From positions 3,085,470 to 3,149,469 of the forward strand of contig NZ_CP059557.1 of the NCBI RefSeq assembly GCF_022828475.1: a DNA stretch of 64,000 nt, in the 5' to 3' direction. Positions 17,851-26,530 of this stretch are shown in pieces. A model generated the notes under the pieces. It ran no database searches. It saw nothing but the letters and a program-made list of their open reading frames with translations, and was not told the origin of the DNA. Numbering within the stretch: the first letter of the stretch is position 1; each line of letters begins with the position of its first letter. The position numbers were made by a program, and so were the translations under genes. The stretch comes from Saccharopolyspora gloriosae (lineage in GTDB: Bacteria; Actinomycetota; Actinomycetes; Mycobacteriales; Pseudonocardiaceae).

Positions 17851-19005
17851 CTACGAAGCCGTGTTCTGTTCACGGCCGCCTTTATCGGTGTCCGATGTGG
17901 ACTCAAACCTGGCGAATGCGGCGGCGATGGCGAGGAGTTGGCGGGTGTCGGCGTCCGCGTCGGTGGAGCCGGGTGGGGCGATGATGCTGGGCGCTCGAGG
18001 TGGCGTGTCGGTGGTGCTGCGTCGTAGCGCGGTGTGGATGAGTTGGGCTTGCTGTGCAGGGGAGTGGTTGGCGTCTGCGGGTTCGGGGAGGTAGGGGCTG
18101 AGGCAGACGAGGCCGTCGCGGATTTCGATGATGCGGCGGTAGGTGCGTAGGCGCATGGCGCGCAGGTGTCGGCGTTCGCGGGCGGGGGAGACTTTGGGAA
18201 ATAGGGCGATGGTGGGGAAGCGGTCGGTGAGGGCGGACCAGAGCGGGCGGAGTCGGCGGTAGGTGCGGCGGGCTTCGAACCACAGGCGGGTTTTGATCAG
18301 TGCGGTCCGGGCTCCGGGGTAGCCGATTCCGAGGAAGAACGTGGTGATGCCGATGGCCAGGATCGGGGTGGTCCAGGTTGCGGTGCCGGGGATCGGGTCG
18401 ATTCCGAGGAAGAGGCGGCTGGCGGTGGAGATCGCTCGGGGCAGGTGCGTTCCGATGAGGTTGATCAGCAGGCCTGCGGCGGCGATGTGGAGGCTGAGGC
18501 GTGCGCGGGAGCGGGTGTGCTCGGCGGTGGTTTTGGCGAGGTGTGCGCCGCGGGCGCAGGCGTAGGCGAGGTAGAGGTTGCCTGCTAGGTAGAAGGCGAG
18601 CATGTCGGGCGCGGCGGCGTCTTCGTAGCCGGTGCGGTCGTCGGGTTCGGTGCGGGCGAAGGTCGCGGTGAGCACGGCGGAGGTCAGCAGGGCGAGCCCG
18701 ATTTCGCGGTAGCCGCGGCGGGCGGCGAGCTGCGGTGAGACGCTGCCGTGCAGCAGTACGATCAGTAGGGCGAAGAACACGGTCAGCAGGGTGTTCTGCG
18801 CCAGTTTCGGGAAACCTGCCGGAAGTGCTGCGGCGAAGGTTGGTAGGTGGCCGGCCAGTTGGGCGGTCAGCGCGAGCACGACGAGGACCGTGCAGATCGT
18901 GACCGCGTGCAGGCCTTTGTCGCGGGGTGCCCGTGCTATCTGGGAGAGCTTCCACAGTGCCGCGATCGCTGCGGCTGCCCACATCAGCAGGTTCGGTACC
19001 AGCAT
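17851..19005 (-). CDS. MAB_1171c / DUF6545-type polytopic membrane protein
   Basis: 384 residues beginning MLVPNLLMWAAAAIAALWKLSQIAR. About seven hydrophobic segments fill the first 240 residues. A soluble C-terminal half follows, with RPLWSALTDRFPTIAL and AMRLRTYRRIIEIRDGLVCLSPYL, the signature of the actinobacterial MAB_1171c-like family. Family function is unproven; members are usually next to an XRE regulator and an ImmA-like protein, as here. Its ATG overlaps the upstream TGA (TGATG), making it the last gene of a four-gene leftward operon. Confidence 0.82.
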   Translation of the reverse strand: MLVPNLLMWAAAAIAALWKLSQIARAPRDKGLHAVTICTVLVVLALTAQLAGHLPTFAAALPAGFPKLAQNTLLTVFFALLIVLLHGSVSPQLAARRGYREIGLALLTSAVLTATFARTEPDDRTGYEDAAAPDMLAFYLAGNLYLAYACARGAHLAKTTAEHTRSRARLSLHIAAAGLLINLIGTHLPRAISTASRLFLGIDPIPGTATWTTPILAIGITTFFLGIGYPGARTALIKTRLWFEARRTYRRLRPLWSALTDRFPTIALFPKVSPARERRHLRAMRLRTYRRIIEIRDGLVCLSPYLPEPADANHSPAQQAQLIHTALRRSTTDTPPRAPSIIAPPGSTDADADTRQLLAIAAAFARFESTSDTDKGGREQNTAS

Positions 19006-19553
19006 CAGAGCCAGCCCTGGTGGTCGTCGAAGGCGCGGCCGATCCGGGTGGAGGCGTCGCTGGTGCGGTCCGGTGGCGCTTCCAGCCTGTGCAGGAGTTC
19101 GGCCCATTCTTTGATGACGGTGGCGACCATCTCGGCTTCGTGCTCGGCGGCGGGGGCGTAGCCGTCGCGGCGCAGTGCGCGGCGCACGATCTCGGGCGGG
19201 ATGTCGGGGAAGAGCTGGGTCCAGATGTCGTCGTCGGCCTCGTTGGAAGCGTGACCGCTGATGAGGTGGCCGACCTCGTGCAAGATGATGTGTTCCTGGT
19301 GCCCCGTCGTGGTGTCGCGCTGGTAGAGGATCCAGTCCGTGTCCGCGGTGGCGATCCACAGCCCGAACGCACCGGGCGCGGGAAGCGGCCACGGCACGAG
19401 CCGGATCGGCCGGTTGCGGCGCTGTCCGAGTTCGTCGCAAAGTCGCGTTACGTCCAGCGGTGGGTGCAGGTCCAGTTCACGGAGCAGATCCCGGACCGAG
19501 CGCCGTAGTTCGAGCTCGCTGCGCCAGGCACTGAGCCCGCGGCGGCGCCTCAT
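19005..19553 (-). CDS. ImmA/IrrE-like metallopeptidase
   Basis: 182 residues with the zinc protease motif HEVGHLISGH (HExxH) near residue 90, preceded by RRNRPIRLVPWPLPAPGAFGLWIATADTDWILYQRD. ImmA-type proteases cleave or inactivate the XRE repressor encoded beside them and so switch on mobile elements, as ImmA does to ImmR in ICEBs1. The matching XRE gene is two genes upstream in the same operon, which supports an induction role here. The 4-base overlaps on both sides imply equal expression. Confidence 0.85.
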   Translation of the reverse strand: MRRRRGLSAWRSELELRRSVRDLLRELDLHPPLDVTRLCDELGQRRNRPIRLVPWPLPAPGAFGLWIATADTDWILYQRDTTTGHQEHIILHEVGHLISGHASNEADDDIWTQLFPDIPPEIVRRALRRDGYAPAAEHEAEMVATVIKEWAELLHRLEAPPDRTSDASTRIGRAFDDHQGWL

Positions 19554-20458
19554 TGAGCGGCCTCGCCGAACAGCTCCAGCAGTGTGGTTGCGTTGCCGCT
19601 GGGATGGCTGACGAACCCGTTGTGCCCGCCCGGAAGTTCAACGAGAGGCCGGTCGAGCAGTGCCGCGAGCCGTTGAGCGCAGCGATGCTCCCATTGTCCT
19701 CGCGAGCGTTCGCCGCTAGTAGGGACGATTCGGGTTCGGGATGCTGCGGAAATCAGGTCGTCAGGGGTGAGTTCCGCAGCCCGCACGGCGGGGAAGTCGT
19801 GGTCGAAGAAGCGGCGCAGGTTGGCGCGCGGATCCCCGACCAGTTCGGGTGATTTGGCATCTTGCTCGGGTTCGTCGTTGCGTTCTCCGCCTAGGGCGAC
19901 GAAGTGTTGGATCGCGCCGATGACATCACCGCGCGCTGCGATGTCGGTAACGGCGTCGAGTCCGGCTTCCTGCTCGGGATCGCGAACCAGGCATGACATC
20001 GGCGGCTCGTGGGCGACCAGGAGTGCGACCTGTTCGGGGACGTCGACGGCGAGGTGGAGGCCGATCACGGCGCCGATGCTCGGGCCGATGACCCGGGCCG
20101 GGCCGTCCGAGACCGCCGCGAGCAGAATGGCGGCGTCGCGGGCGTGCAGCTGCATGGTCACCGGCGGTTCAGTGCTGGTGGTCAGGCTGCGGGAGAGGCC
20201 GCGCCGGTCGTAGGTGATCACCTGCTGCCCTGCGGCGACCAAGCAGTCGGCGAGCTGCGTGGTGGCGCTGGCTTCGCTGAGCCCACCCTGGATGAGCAGG
20301 ACCGGCGGTCCTTGACCGCGGAGCTCGTAGTACAGCTTGCCGCCGTCGATCTCGACGAAGCCATCCGTGTGCAACCGGCACCCCGCTTTACGGTCAAGTC
20401 CTGTTCCGCTGCTTACCGTCTCCCGCTCGTCCTGGTGATGCCAATGAGGTGTGCTCAC
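19550..20458 (-). CDS. Alpha/beta fold hydrolase
   Basis: About 302 residues when started at GTG 20458, which overlaps the XRE stop codon (GTGA). The core begins GFVEIDGGKLYYELRGQGPPVLLIQGG, with the nucleophile elbow GPSIGA (Ser), the sequence TYDRRGLSRS and the C-terminal histidine in PGGHNGF. The substrate is unknown. It is the second gene of the XRE-hydrolase-ImmA-MAB_1171c operon; a hydrolase in that place could be cargo or tied to signalling. Confidence 0.82.
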   Translation of the reverse strand: MSTPHWHHQDERETVSSGTGLDRKAGCRLHTDGFVEIDGGKLYYELRGQGPPVLLIQGGLSEASATTQLADCLVAAGQQVITYDRRGLSRSLTTSTEPPVTMQLHARDAAILLAAVSDGPARVIGPSIGAVIGLHLAVDVPEQVALLVAHEPPMSCLVRDPEQEAGLDAVTDIAARGDVIGAIQHFVALGGERNDEPEQDAKSPELVGDPRANLRRFFDHDFPAVRAAELTPDDLISAASRTRIVPTSGERSRGQWEHRCAQRLAALLDRPLVELPGGHNGFVSHPSGNATTLLELFGEAAQ

Positions 20459-20877
20459 CCTTCCGGGTGTTGTTTCCTGCTCTGGTCGGCTTGGAATTCG
20501 ATGAAGCGCATGACGCTTTCGAGGGCGTCGGGGGAGAGTTCGCTGGCGCGGGCGGCGATGCGTTGGGCGCCGGCTTCGCCGAGCACGGCCAGCGCCTCGT
20601 ACTGGCGGTTGAGGTCGTGGGCGCGGTCGTTGTCGGAGAAGTAGTCGAGCTGGACTTCGAAGAAGTCCGCCAGGGCTTGCACGAGTTGCCAGCTCGGTGA
20701 GGTCTTGTGTCCGTTGAGCAGGTCGTAGAGGTAGGTCTTGGACACCTTGACCTTGCCGCGGGCGGTGATCTCGGCGGCCACCTCGGTCGCGGTGTACTTC
20801 TCGCCGCCTTCCTTCGTGACGCTGTCGAACAGCCTCCGCAGACGTGCGGCGAAGCTCATGTCGGTCTTGTCGGCCAT
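20455..20877 (-). CDS. XRE family transcriptional regulator
   Basis: 140 residues, MADKTDMSFAARLRRLFDSVTKE. The helix-turn-helix KVSKTYLYDLLNGHKTSPSWQLVQALADFFEVQLDYF is the actinobacterial XRE type that works with ImmA-like partners. ATG 20877 or in-frame GTG 20886 may start it. Directly upstream are two copies of a near-palindrome, TCCACTATAGCGGA at 20899-20912 and TTCCACTATAGCGGAA at 20979-20994, the likely operators for this protein. A third copy lies before the serine recombinase at 59752. It probably represses its own operon, the transfer operon and the recombinase (inference). Confidence 0.85.
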   Translation of the reverse strand: MADKTDMSFAARLRRLFDSVTKEGGEKYTATEVAAEITARGKVKVSKTYLYDLLNGHKTSPSWQLVQALADFFEVQLDYFSDNDRAHDLNRQYEALAVLGEAGAQRIAARASELSPDALESVMRFIEFQADQSRKQHPEG

Positions 20878-20898
20878 GTCGACCACCCACTCCCTGGG

Positions 20899-20912
20899 TC
20901 CACTATAGCGGA
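20899..20912. promoter_or_regulatory. Operator copy 1 (TCCACTATAGCGGA)
   Basis: Near-perfect dyad centred on TATA, just upstream of the XRE gene. On the minus strand it contains TATAGT, which could be that gene's -10 box, so binding would block the promoter. Confidence 0.7.
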
Positions 20913-20938
20913 ATCACAACATCAAGAAACCACTACAG

Positions 20939-20967
20939 TTGACGCTCCCGGTCGGCCGGGTTACGTT
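20939..20967 (+). promoter_or_regulatory. Putative sigma-70-type promoter for the transfer operon
   Basis: TTGACG at 20939-20944 and TACGTT at 20962-20967 are 17 bases apart and point toward the transfer genes. The -35 is preceded by CCACTACA, resembling an operator half-site, and operator copy 2 lies just downstream. The same CCAC-AGTTGAC context precedes the operator at 59752. Confidence 0.5.
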
Positions 20968-20978
20968 GGCATCGTCCG

Positions 20979-20994
20979 TTCCACTATAGCGGAA
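20979..20994. promoter_or_regulatory. Operator copy 2 (TTCCACTATAGCGGAA)
   Basis: A 16-base near-palindrome identical in its core to copy 1 and about 80 bases from it, between the divergent regulator and transfer operons. It sits about 12 bases after the predicted rightward -10 box, a usual place for repression. Confidence 0.7.
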
Positions 20995-21398
20995 ATCAGT
21001 GGAGAAGATCCACCGGTTGGCGCGATGCTCACCGTTCGGTCACACACCGGGCATCACGACGACCGGCCGGGGACGCCACTGGGTTCGTGGAACGCGACGA
21101 CCACGGAGCGCAGTGATCCACGAACACCTCCGCCGATGCATGAGTCGGTGGGACAACTGAGTCCCTGGCCCTGAACGGGCATCACCGTCTCGGTCACCGA
21201 GGCCGAAGAGCCGGGTGGCGATCTCGAACTTCATCGACCCGCAGCACCTCTCGGCGCGGCGCGATGCCGCACGCCGTCAGAACGGCTGAACCGAAAGCAC
21301 CGACCCGAGCCACATGGTCTTCGGGCGCCGAACCCGCATGTCCTGACCTGTCCAGGTTTTCGCAGTTCACACGCCAAACGAATGTCGGAGAAATCGTG
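20995..21398. other. Leader region of the transfer operon, no gene seen
   Basis: About 400 bases between the operators and the first transfer gene. Short frames occur but none has a domain or convincing ribosome site. It may be a long 5' leader. Confidence 0.35.
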
Positions 21399-22544
21399 AT
21401 GCCCTCATTTCAGCAGCAGCCGGACATTCCGTCCGCTCCCGCAGCGCCACCAGGCGGCCGAGCCTCGTCGGGAAGACGGCAGCCGTGTACCGCAGCACTC
21501 CGGAAGGAAGCCGGTGTCGAAGACGGCCTGATCGCCCGTGACCGGCGGCTGGCCGGTGCCGCGGCCGCGATGCGCGGTGACCTGCCGACGCCAGATGTCG
21601 TCGGTGCCGTTGAAGCCGGTCGGCTTGCAGCGGCAGCCGAGTCGGGGGCGAACGAGCCGGGTGATGACGATGTCGCGTTCCGCACGGCTGCCGCGACCGG
21701 GCAGGCAGCGGCAGCGGTGCAACGGCAGGGGCTTCCGCCGGGTGCTCTCGGCGGCGCGGACTGGTCCAGTTTCGGTTCGGTGGTTCCGGTGCTGGCGGCG
21801 TCGCCGGGGGCTGGTGCGTCGGTGGTGGCGGCCGTGCTCGCTGATGCGTTGCAGCTGGCGGGGCGGCGGGTCTTGCTGGTGGACACCGCGGATCCGGTGC
21901 GCTCGGGGCTGGCTGCGGCTGCCCGTTCGGACGGGCCGGTGTTCGACGGCCCGCACCCTGCCGTGCGGATCCGGGCTTCGTGGCGGGCGCACGCGGTGCT
22001 GGCGCGGATCGAGACGTCGTTGCCGATCGTGACACCGGGGATGGTTCCGCCGTCGCGGTTCTTCGCTGCGGCGGCTCGGTCGGTGCAGGCGACGATCGTC
22101 GACATCGGACACGACCCGTGGCGGGTGGCGGCGCATCCGCTGGCCGGTGCGGGGGCGTGGCTTCGCGTCGGGGAGCCGGTGCCGCGGCCGGTGTTGGTGT
22201 GCCGGGCGAGCAGGCCGTCGTTGTTGCACGCCGAGCAGGTGCTGGCTCGGCTGGATGCCTGGAACCAGACCGGGACGATCGTCCCTCCTGCGCAGCTGGT
22301 CGTGCTGGGTGCGCGGAAGTGGCCTGCGGGAGTCGCGGGCGCGGCGGGGCGGCGCACCTCGGTGCTGCTGGAGAACGCGGTGTTCCTGCCGCACGACTCG
22401 TCCGTAGCGCTCGGCGGGATCACCGCCGAAGTCACTCCTGCGCGGTTGCGCGATGCGGCGATTCCGCTGCTGCAGCACCTGCGCCTGCTTCCTGGCCCGG
22501 CTCACGCGGCCGGGAAATCCTTCTCCCGAAAGGTGATCCGCTGA
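21399..22544 (+). CDS. ParA/MinD-like P-loop protein of the conjugation operon
   Basis: 381 residues. After an Ala/Gly-rich N-terminus, VVPVLAASPGAGASVVAAVLADALQLAGRRVLLVDTADP resembles the deviant Walker A and switch of ParA/MinD proteins, except that the usual catalytic Lys is not evident (GAGAS rather than GKT/S). ATIVDIGHDP is the Walker B-like strand. Homologues head actinobacterial type IV secretion operons. ATG 21399 has GGAG 8 bases upstream. Its stop overlaps the next start (TGATG). Confidence 0.7.
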   Translation: MPSFQQQPDIPSAPAAPPGGRASSGRRQPCTAALRKEAGVEDGLIARDRRLAGAAAAMRGDLPTPDVVGAVEAGRLAAAAESGANEPGDDDVAFRTAAATGQAAAAVQRQGLPPGALGGADWSSFGSVVPVLAASPGAGASVVAAVLADALQLAGRRVLLVDTADPVRSGLAAAARSDGPVFDGPHPAVRIRASWRAHAVLARIETSLPIVTPGMVPPSRFFAAAARSVQATIVDIGHDPWRVAAHPLAGAGAWLRVGEPVPRPVLVCRASRPSLLHAEQVLARLDAWNQTGTIVPPAQLVVLGARKWPAGVAGAAGRRTSVLLENAVFLPHDSSVALGGITAEVTPARLRDAAIPLLQHLRLLPGPAHAAGKSFSRKVIR

Positions 22545-22846
22545 TGCTCCACATCGGATTCGATGCAGTGGTCCCCGTGCTGTCGCAGCTTCCGAACCCG
22601 GCACCCGCGCCGCCGCCGGGTGCGGACAAGATCACCGAGGTCGCGGGGGTGTTCAAGTGGGGCGCGCAGATCGCCCTGCTCATCGGGTTCTTCGCGGGCC
22701 TGGCTGTGTGGGCCGGTGGCCGATGGGTCGATCACCACCGCGCGGGCAAGGTCGGCGTCGTCATGATGCTCTGCGGCGTCGCAGGCGGCCTGCTCTACGC
22801 GGTGGGGTACCCGCTGATCAACCACTTCGCCGGAGGTGGGGCATGA
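22544..22846 (+). CDS. Small two-helix membrane protein (VirB2-pilin-like size and topology)
   Basis: 100 residues: a short Pro-rich segment, then two transmembrane helices (WGAQIALLIGFFAGLAVWAGG and VGVVMMLCGVAGGLLYAVGY) with a basic loop (RWVDHHRAGK) between. Size, helices and operon position suggest a TrbC/VirB2-like subunit or small channel part, but no sequence motif proves it. It overlaps both neighbours (TGATG and ATGA). Confidence 0.7.
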   Translation: MLHIGFDAVVPVLSQLPNPAPAPPPGADKITEVAGVFKWGAQIALLIGFFAGLAVWAGGRWVDHHRAGKVGVVMMLCGVAGGLLYAVGYPLINHFAGGGA

Positions 22847-23658
22847 GTGCCCCGCGCAGCGAAGCGCGGGAACGGCGCAGGGCTGGGGTCGGGCTCGCCG
22901 CCGTGGTGCTCGGAACGCTGGCCCTGGTGGTCATGCTCGTGGCGTTGATCGTGGCCCGCGCGACCACCTCCGACCCGAACACGGCGGAATCCCGCGAGCC
23001 GGTCGCTGCAGCACCGGCCGACCTTGGGGGCGTTGAGCCCGGTGTCCTGGAGCTGGTGACTCGGCCGATGCCGGTGCTGCCGCCGCAAGCCGTGCGGCCG
23101 CAGCCGCTGAGCACCGGTTCGGCCGTACCTCCGATCACCCTTCCGCCGACCCATCCGGTGCGGGGTAGCTGGATTCCTGGCGGTGTTCCGGGAACCGCGA
23201 GCGGCGCAGTCGCCCAGCTCGCCGCGTTGGACGAGGCTGCGCTGCGCAGTGCCGATCCGGATCTCTACGCCCGCGGATTCACCGAGCTCTCCGAACCGGG
23301 AGCACCGAGCGCTACCGAGACCGGTCTGCACTCGCTGCTGCAGTCGCTGCGGACCTCGGCGGGCATGCCACCGACCGGCCCGGTTCCCAAGATGCTCGCC
23401 GACTTCCAACCCACGCACGGGCAGATCAAAGGCATCGCCGAAGGTGGCCGGCTCGTGGTGGCGTGCGTGCTCGGCCAGTTCTCCGTGGACCAACGCGGCC
23501 AGACCGTCACCGCCGGCATCGGCGACTGCCAGGCGCTGCGCTGGAACGGGCACCGCTGGCGGATCGCAGCGATGCCGCTGGCCGCTCCAGCGCCGAGCGC
23601 GTGGCCGGGCAGCGAGGACGCCGTGTCGGTCGGCTACCGAGAACTGCGGGAGGGCTGA
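22843..23658 (+). CDS. VirB8/TcpC-like single-pass conjugation protein
   Basis: 271 residues with one N-terminal transmembrane helix (GLAAVVLGTLALVVMLVALIVA), a Pro-rich linker and an extracytoplasmic C-terminal domain (GRLVVACVLGQFSVDQRGQTVTAGIGDCQALRWNGHRWRI). This layout matches the actinobacterial/Gram-positive VirB8-type assembly factor with NTF2-like fold; the family call is inference from topology and place. It is coupled by ATGA and TGATG overlaps. Confidence 0.65.
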   Translation: MSAPRSEARERRRAGVGLAAVVLGTLALVVMLVALIVARATTSDPNTAESREPVAAAPADLGGVEPGVLELVTRPMPVLPPQAVRPQPLSTGSAVPPITLPPTHPVRGSWIPGGVPGTASGAVAQLAALDEAALRSADPDLYARGFTELSEPGAPSATETGLHSLLQSLRTSAGMPPTGPVPKMLADFQPTHGQIKGIAEGGRLVVACVLGQFSVDQRGQTVTAGIGDCQALRWNGHRWRIAAMPLAAPAPSAWPGSEDAVSVGYRELREG

Positions 23659-25022
23659 TGTGGCCGTTCGACGACATCGGTGACTCCCTCGGGTCGGAGA
23701 TCGCCGAGTTCGCCGCGTCCGCGTTCGAGTCCGCGATGCGGGCGTTGTGGGACGGCAGCCTCGACCTGTTGCGGGAGGCGTTCGCGCTCGCCGACCGCTT
23801 CTCCGTGTTCGAGGTGAATCCGCACGACGGTCCGGTCGGGGTGCTGTGGCCGATGATGTTGTGGATCTCCGGGGTGCTCGCGCTGGGGTTGTTCTTCTGG
23901 CAGCTCACCATGACCTCGCTGCGCGGCGGACGGGGGATCGTGCGGTTGACCACCGGCCCGTTGCAGTACGGCGTCGCGTTGGCGGTCACCGTCGGCATGG
24001 TCGGTACGTTCCTCGCCGCCGCCGACGGGCTCACCCAAGGCATCCTGCAGGCAGGTTTGCAGGCGGCGAACTTCCAAGAAGCTCTGGAGAGCACCCAGTT
24101 CGCCGGTGGCACGGGCGAAGGCATCAAGGCTGTCGTGCTCGGGCTGTGCGCGTTGATCGGGGTTCTGCCCGCAGCGGTCGGCTACCTGCTGGAGATGTTG
24201 TTCCGCGAAGCGGCGATCTACCTGTTGGTCGCGACCATCCCGATCACCGCGGCCGGACTGCTGGCCAACGTCACCAAGCGCTGGTTCTGGACGACGGTGC
24301 GGTGGCTGCTGTCGTGCATCGCGATGAAACCGGTGCTCGCGCTTGCGCTGGTGTTGGGCATCGGCCTGGTCGCAGGTGCGGAGGGTTTGTCCGCGTTGCT
24401 CGCGGGGATCGGCGTGCTGGTGCTGAGCGTGTTCAGCCCGCTGGTGCTGTTCCGGTTGTTCGCGTTCGTCGACCCGAACACCGATGCAGGCGGCGTGTTC
24501 CGGGACGCGTTGTCGTCGTCGACGGGCATCGACTCCTACGGCATGAACAGCCCGGTCACGAAAGCCGCCACCGCCATGGCCGGGTTCGGTGACGGTGGTT
24601 CGGGTGGGTCGGCGCAGGAAGACGCGTCTGCCGGGCGGTTCGACGCGGCCTGGTCGGATTTCAGCGACGGCGCAATGAATGCCCACGGCATCGGCAGCAC
24701 TGGCGGAGCAACCGGCTCGGCGGATCAGCCGCTCGATCCGGACGCGGAACGGTCGGACGCGCAGGACGACCCGCGAGCCGACGCCGATTCCGACTCGGCT
24801 CAGCCCCCTGCCGCCAACCGCGGGTCGATCACGAGCAGCGACGGGATCGGTCCCCAGTTCACCGGAGCCGGTGGCGATGAGGACCCGCCGCCACCAGAGC
24901 CTCCCGCCACCGGCTCCGACTGGGAACCGCCCGATGGCGACGGCCCCCGAGGGGGCGGCCCCAACAGCAATGGCGGTGGCAGCACCGCAGGTGGAGACGT
25001 GGAACCAGGGGTGATCGTCTGA
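23658..25022 (+). CDS. VirB6/TrbL-like polytopic channel protein
   Basis: 454 residues. An N-terminal amphipathic part is followed by six to seven transmembrane segments (GVLWPMMLWISGVLALGLFFWQ, YGVALAVTVGMVGTFLAAADG, AVVLGLCALIGVLPAAVGYLLEM, and others). The C-terminal 150 residues are a Gly/Pro/Asp-rich cytoplasmic tail. This is the typical TrbL/VirB6 plan for the inner-membrane channel. Overlaps on both sides keep it within the transfer operon. Confidence 0.75.
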   Translation: MWPFDDIGDSLGSEIAEFAASAFESAMRALWDGSLDLLREAFALADRFSVFEVNPHDGPVGVLWPMMLWISGVLALGLFFWQLTMTSLRGGRGIVRLTTGPLQYGVALAVTVGMVGTFLAAADGLTQGILQAGLQAANFQEALESTQFAGGTGEGIKAVVLGLCALIGVLPAAVGYLLEMLFREAAIYLLVATIPITAAGLLANVTKRWFWTTVRWLLSCIAMKPVLALALVLGIGLVAGAEGLSALLAGIGVLVLSVFSPLVLFRLFAFVDPNTDAGGVFRDALSSSTGIDSYGMNSPVTKAATAMAGFGDGGSGGSAQEDASAGRFDAAWSDFSDGAMNAHGIGSTGGATGSADQPLDPDAERSDAQDDPRADADSDSAQPPAANRGSITSSDGIGPQFTGAGGDEDPPPPEPPATGSDWEPPDGDGPRGGGPNSNGGGSTAGGDVEPGVIV

Positions 25023-26530
25023 TGAGCGGCAACGTGCGGATCTACCGAGGCCTGGCGCGGCGCGAACGCGCCGGCTGGATCATGGGCCTCACCCCGGTAC
25101 AAGCGGTGACCTGTCTGGTCTTGTCCGTTCCCGTGCTGTGGGCGGTCTCGACGGGGCACTTCCTGGACGCGTTGATGCTGCTCGCCGGGTGCGGAGGTGT
25201 CGCGGTCCTGGTGGTGGTGCCGGTTCGGGGACGTCCGGCGCTGCGATGGCTGGGGCACCTGTTGCTGCACCAGCTCGGCATGGCCACCGGCTGGTCGCGG
25301 TGGCAGTCTGCCGCGGCAGCGGGGCACCCGGTCGATCCGGACGAGCCGGATCTGCCGGGCGTGTTGCAGCGGGTCGAGCTGCCGGATGGGCCGCCGCTGC
25401 GCGACCAGGGCCGGGTGTGCCTCATCCACGACACCGGCGATGGCCGGTGGGGCGCGTCGGCGCGGCTGACGCACTCCGGCGTCGGGCTGCTCTCGACGGA
25501 GCAGTGCGAGCGCCTCGCCGCCCGGTTGGGGAACCTGCTGCTGTCCATCGGGCACCGTGATGTCGTCGACCGGCTGTCGCTGTTGGTGCGCACAGTGCCC
25601 GATGACGGGACCGAGCACGAGGTGTGGCGCCGCGAGCACGAGGTCGCCGACGCGCCGGAGCTCGCTCGCCGCGTGGCCGACGAGCTGGATCGCACGATCG
25701 GCAACGCCGGAGTCCGGCACGAAGTGTTCGTCACGGTCTCCGGCACCGAGGACGCGCTGCGGAAGCCGGCGGCGGCCGCGGGTGGTGGGGTGCACGGCCG
25801 TGCTCGGGTGCTCTACCGAGTTCTCGATGGCTTGGAGGACCCGCTCAAGGCGATGGGCGCGACCTCGGTCACCTGGCTCTCGGGCTCGGACCTGGCGGAG
25901 GCGGTGCGGACCTCGTTCAACCCGGATTCCAGCGCGGTGCTGCGCGCCGCGCACCTGACCGGCGCAGCGGAGGGCGGGCTGCCCAAGGCCGCCGCTGGCC
26001 CGGTCGCGGCGCCGTCACCGTCGCTGCGCCGCTACGACCACGACGCCTACTCCACGGTGTCCTACTCGGTGCTGATGCCCGATGCGGGCACGGTCTTCGG
26101 CAGCCTTTCCCCGTTGCTGGCCGTGCGTACCGCAGGCGAGCGGCGCTGCGTGGCGATTCACTACGAGGTGCTGGACTCGCGGCGAGCGGGACGCGAAGTG
26201 CAGAGCATCCGGTTCCGCACGGGTGTGCTGCGTGATTTCAAGGCACACAAGGGATTCTCCGCATCGGCGGTCGAGGAACGCGCGGCCGGTGGAGCCCAGG
26301 CTCAGGAACGGGCGGTGGCCGCCGGGCACAGCCTGGTGCGCTACTCGGTGGCCGCCGCGGTGACGGTGCCCGCGACGTGGCAGGTCGAAGACCATGCCGC
26401 TCGACTGGAGAACGACTCGGCCGGTCGGTTCCGGCTGCTGCGACTGGATCTGGCCCAGGACTCCGGTTTCGTCGCCGCCTGCGTGCCACTGGGCATCGGA
26501 CTGCCCCGCTCCCGAGGAGGTCTGCTCTGA
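25022..26530 (+). CDS. SCO6880-like conjugation protein (VirB3-like head plus VirB4 N-terminal-like domain)
   Basis: 502 residues. Two transmembrane helices near the N-terminus (LTPVQAVTCLVLSVPVLWAVS and LMLLAGCGGVAVLVVVPV) follow RIYRGLARRERAGWIMG, the start typical of the SCO6880 family. The rest is soluble (VLYRVLDGLEDPLKAMG, YSVLMPDAGTVFGSLSPLLAV). In actinobacteria this protein is always next to the VirB4-like ATPase, as here, and probably supplies its N-terminal membrane-linking half. TGATG overlap with the ATPase. Confidence 0.8.
   Translation: MSGNVRIYRGLARRERAGWIMGLTPVQAVTCLVLSVPVLWAVSTGHFLDALMLLAGCGGVAVLVVVPVRGRPALRWLGHLLLHQLGMATGWSRWQSAAAAGHPVDPDEPDLPGVLQRVELPDGPPLRDQGRVCLIHDTGDGRWGASARLTHSGVGLLSTEQCERLAARLGNLLLSIGHRDVVDRLSLLVRTVPDDGTEHEVWRREHEVADAPELARRVADELDRTIGNAGVRHEVFVTVSGTEDALRKPAAAAGGGVHGRARVLYRVLDGLEDPLKAMGATSVTWLSGSDLAEAVRTSFNPDSSAVLRAAHLTGAAEGGLPKAAAGPVAAPSPSLRRYDHDAYSTVSYSVLMPDAGTVFGSLSPLLAVRTAGERRCVAIHYEVLDSRRAGREVQSIRFRTGVLRDFKAHKGFSASAVEERAAGGAQAQERAVAAGHSLVRYSVAAAVTVPATWQVEDHAARLENDSAGRFRLLRLDLAQDSGFVAACVPLGIGLPRSRGGLL

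Noticed and set aside
17903-19372. 489-residue leftward frame rich in Arg/Pro/Thr
   Set aside because: Low-complexity shadow of the MAB_1171c-like and ImmA-like genes, which have clear motifs and 4-base overlaps in their own frames.
21405-22604. 399-residue leftward frame opposite the ParA-like gene
   Set aside because: Arg/Pro/His-rich antisense with no domain; the rightward gene has a ribosome site and operon overlaps.
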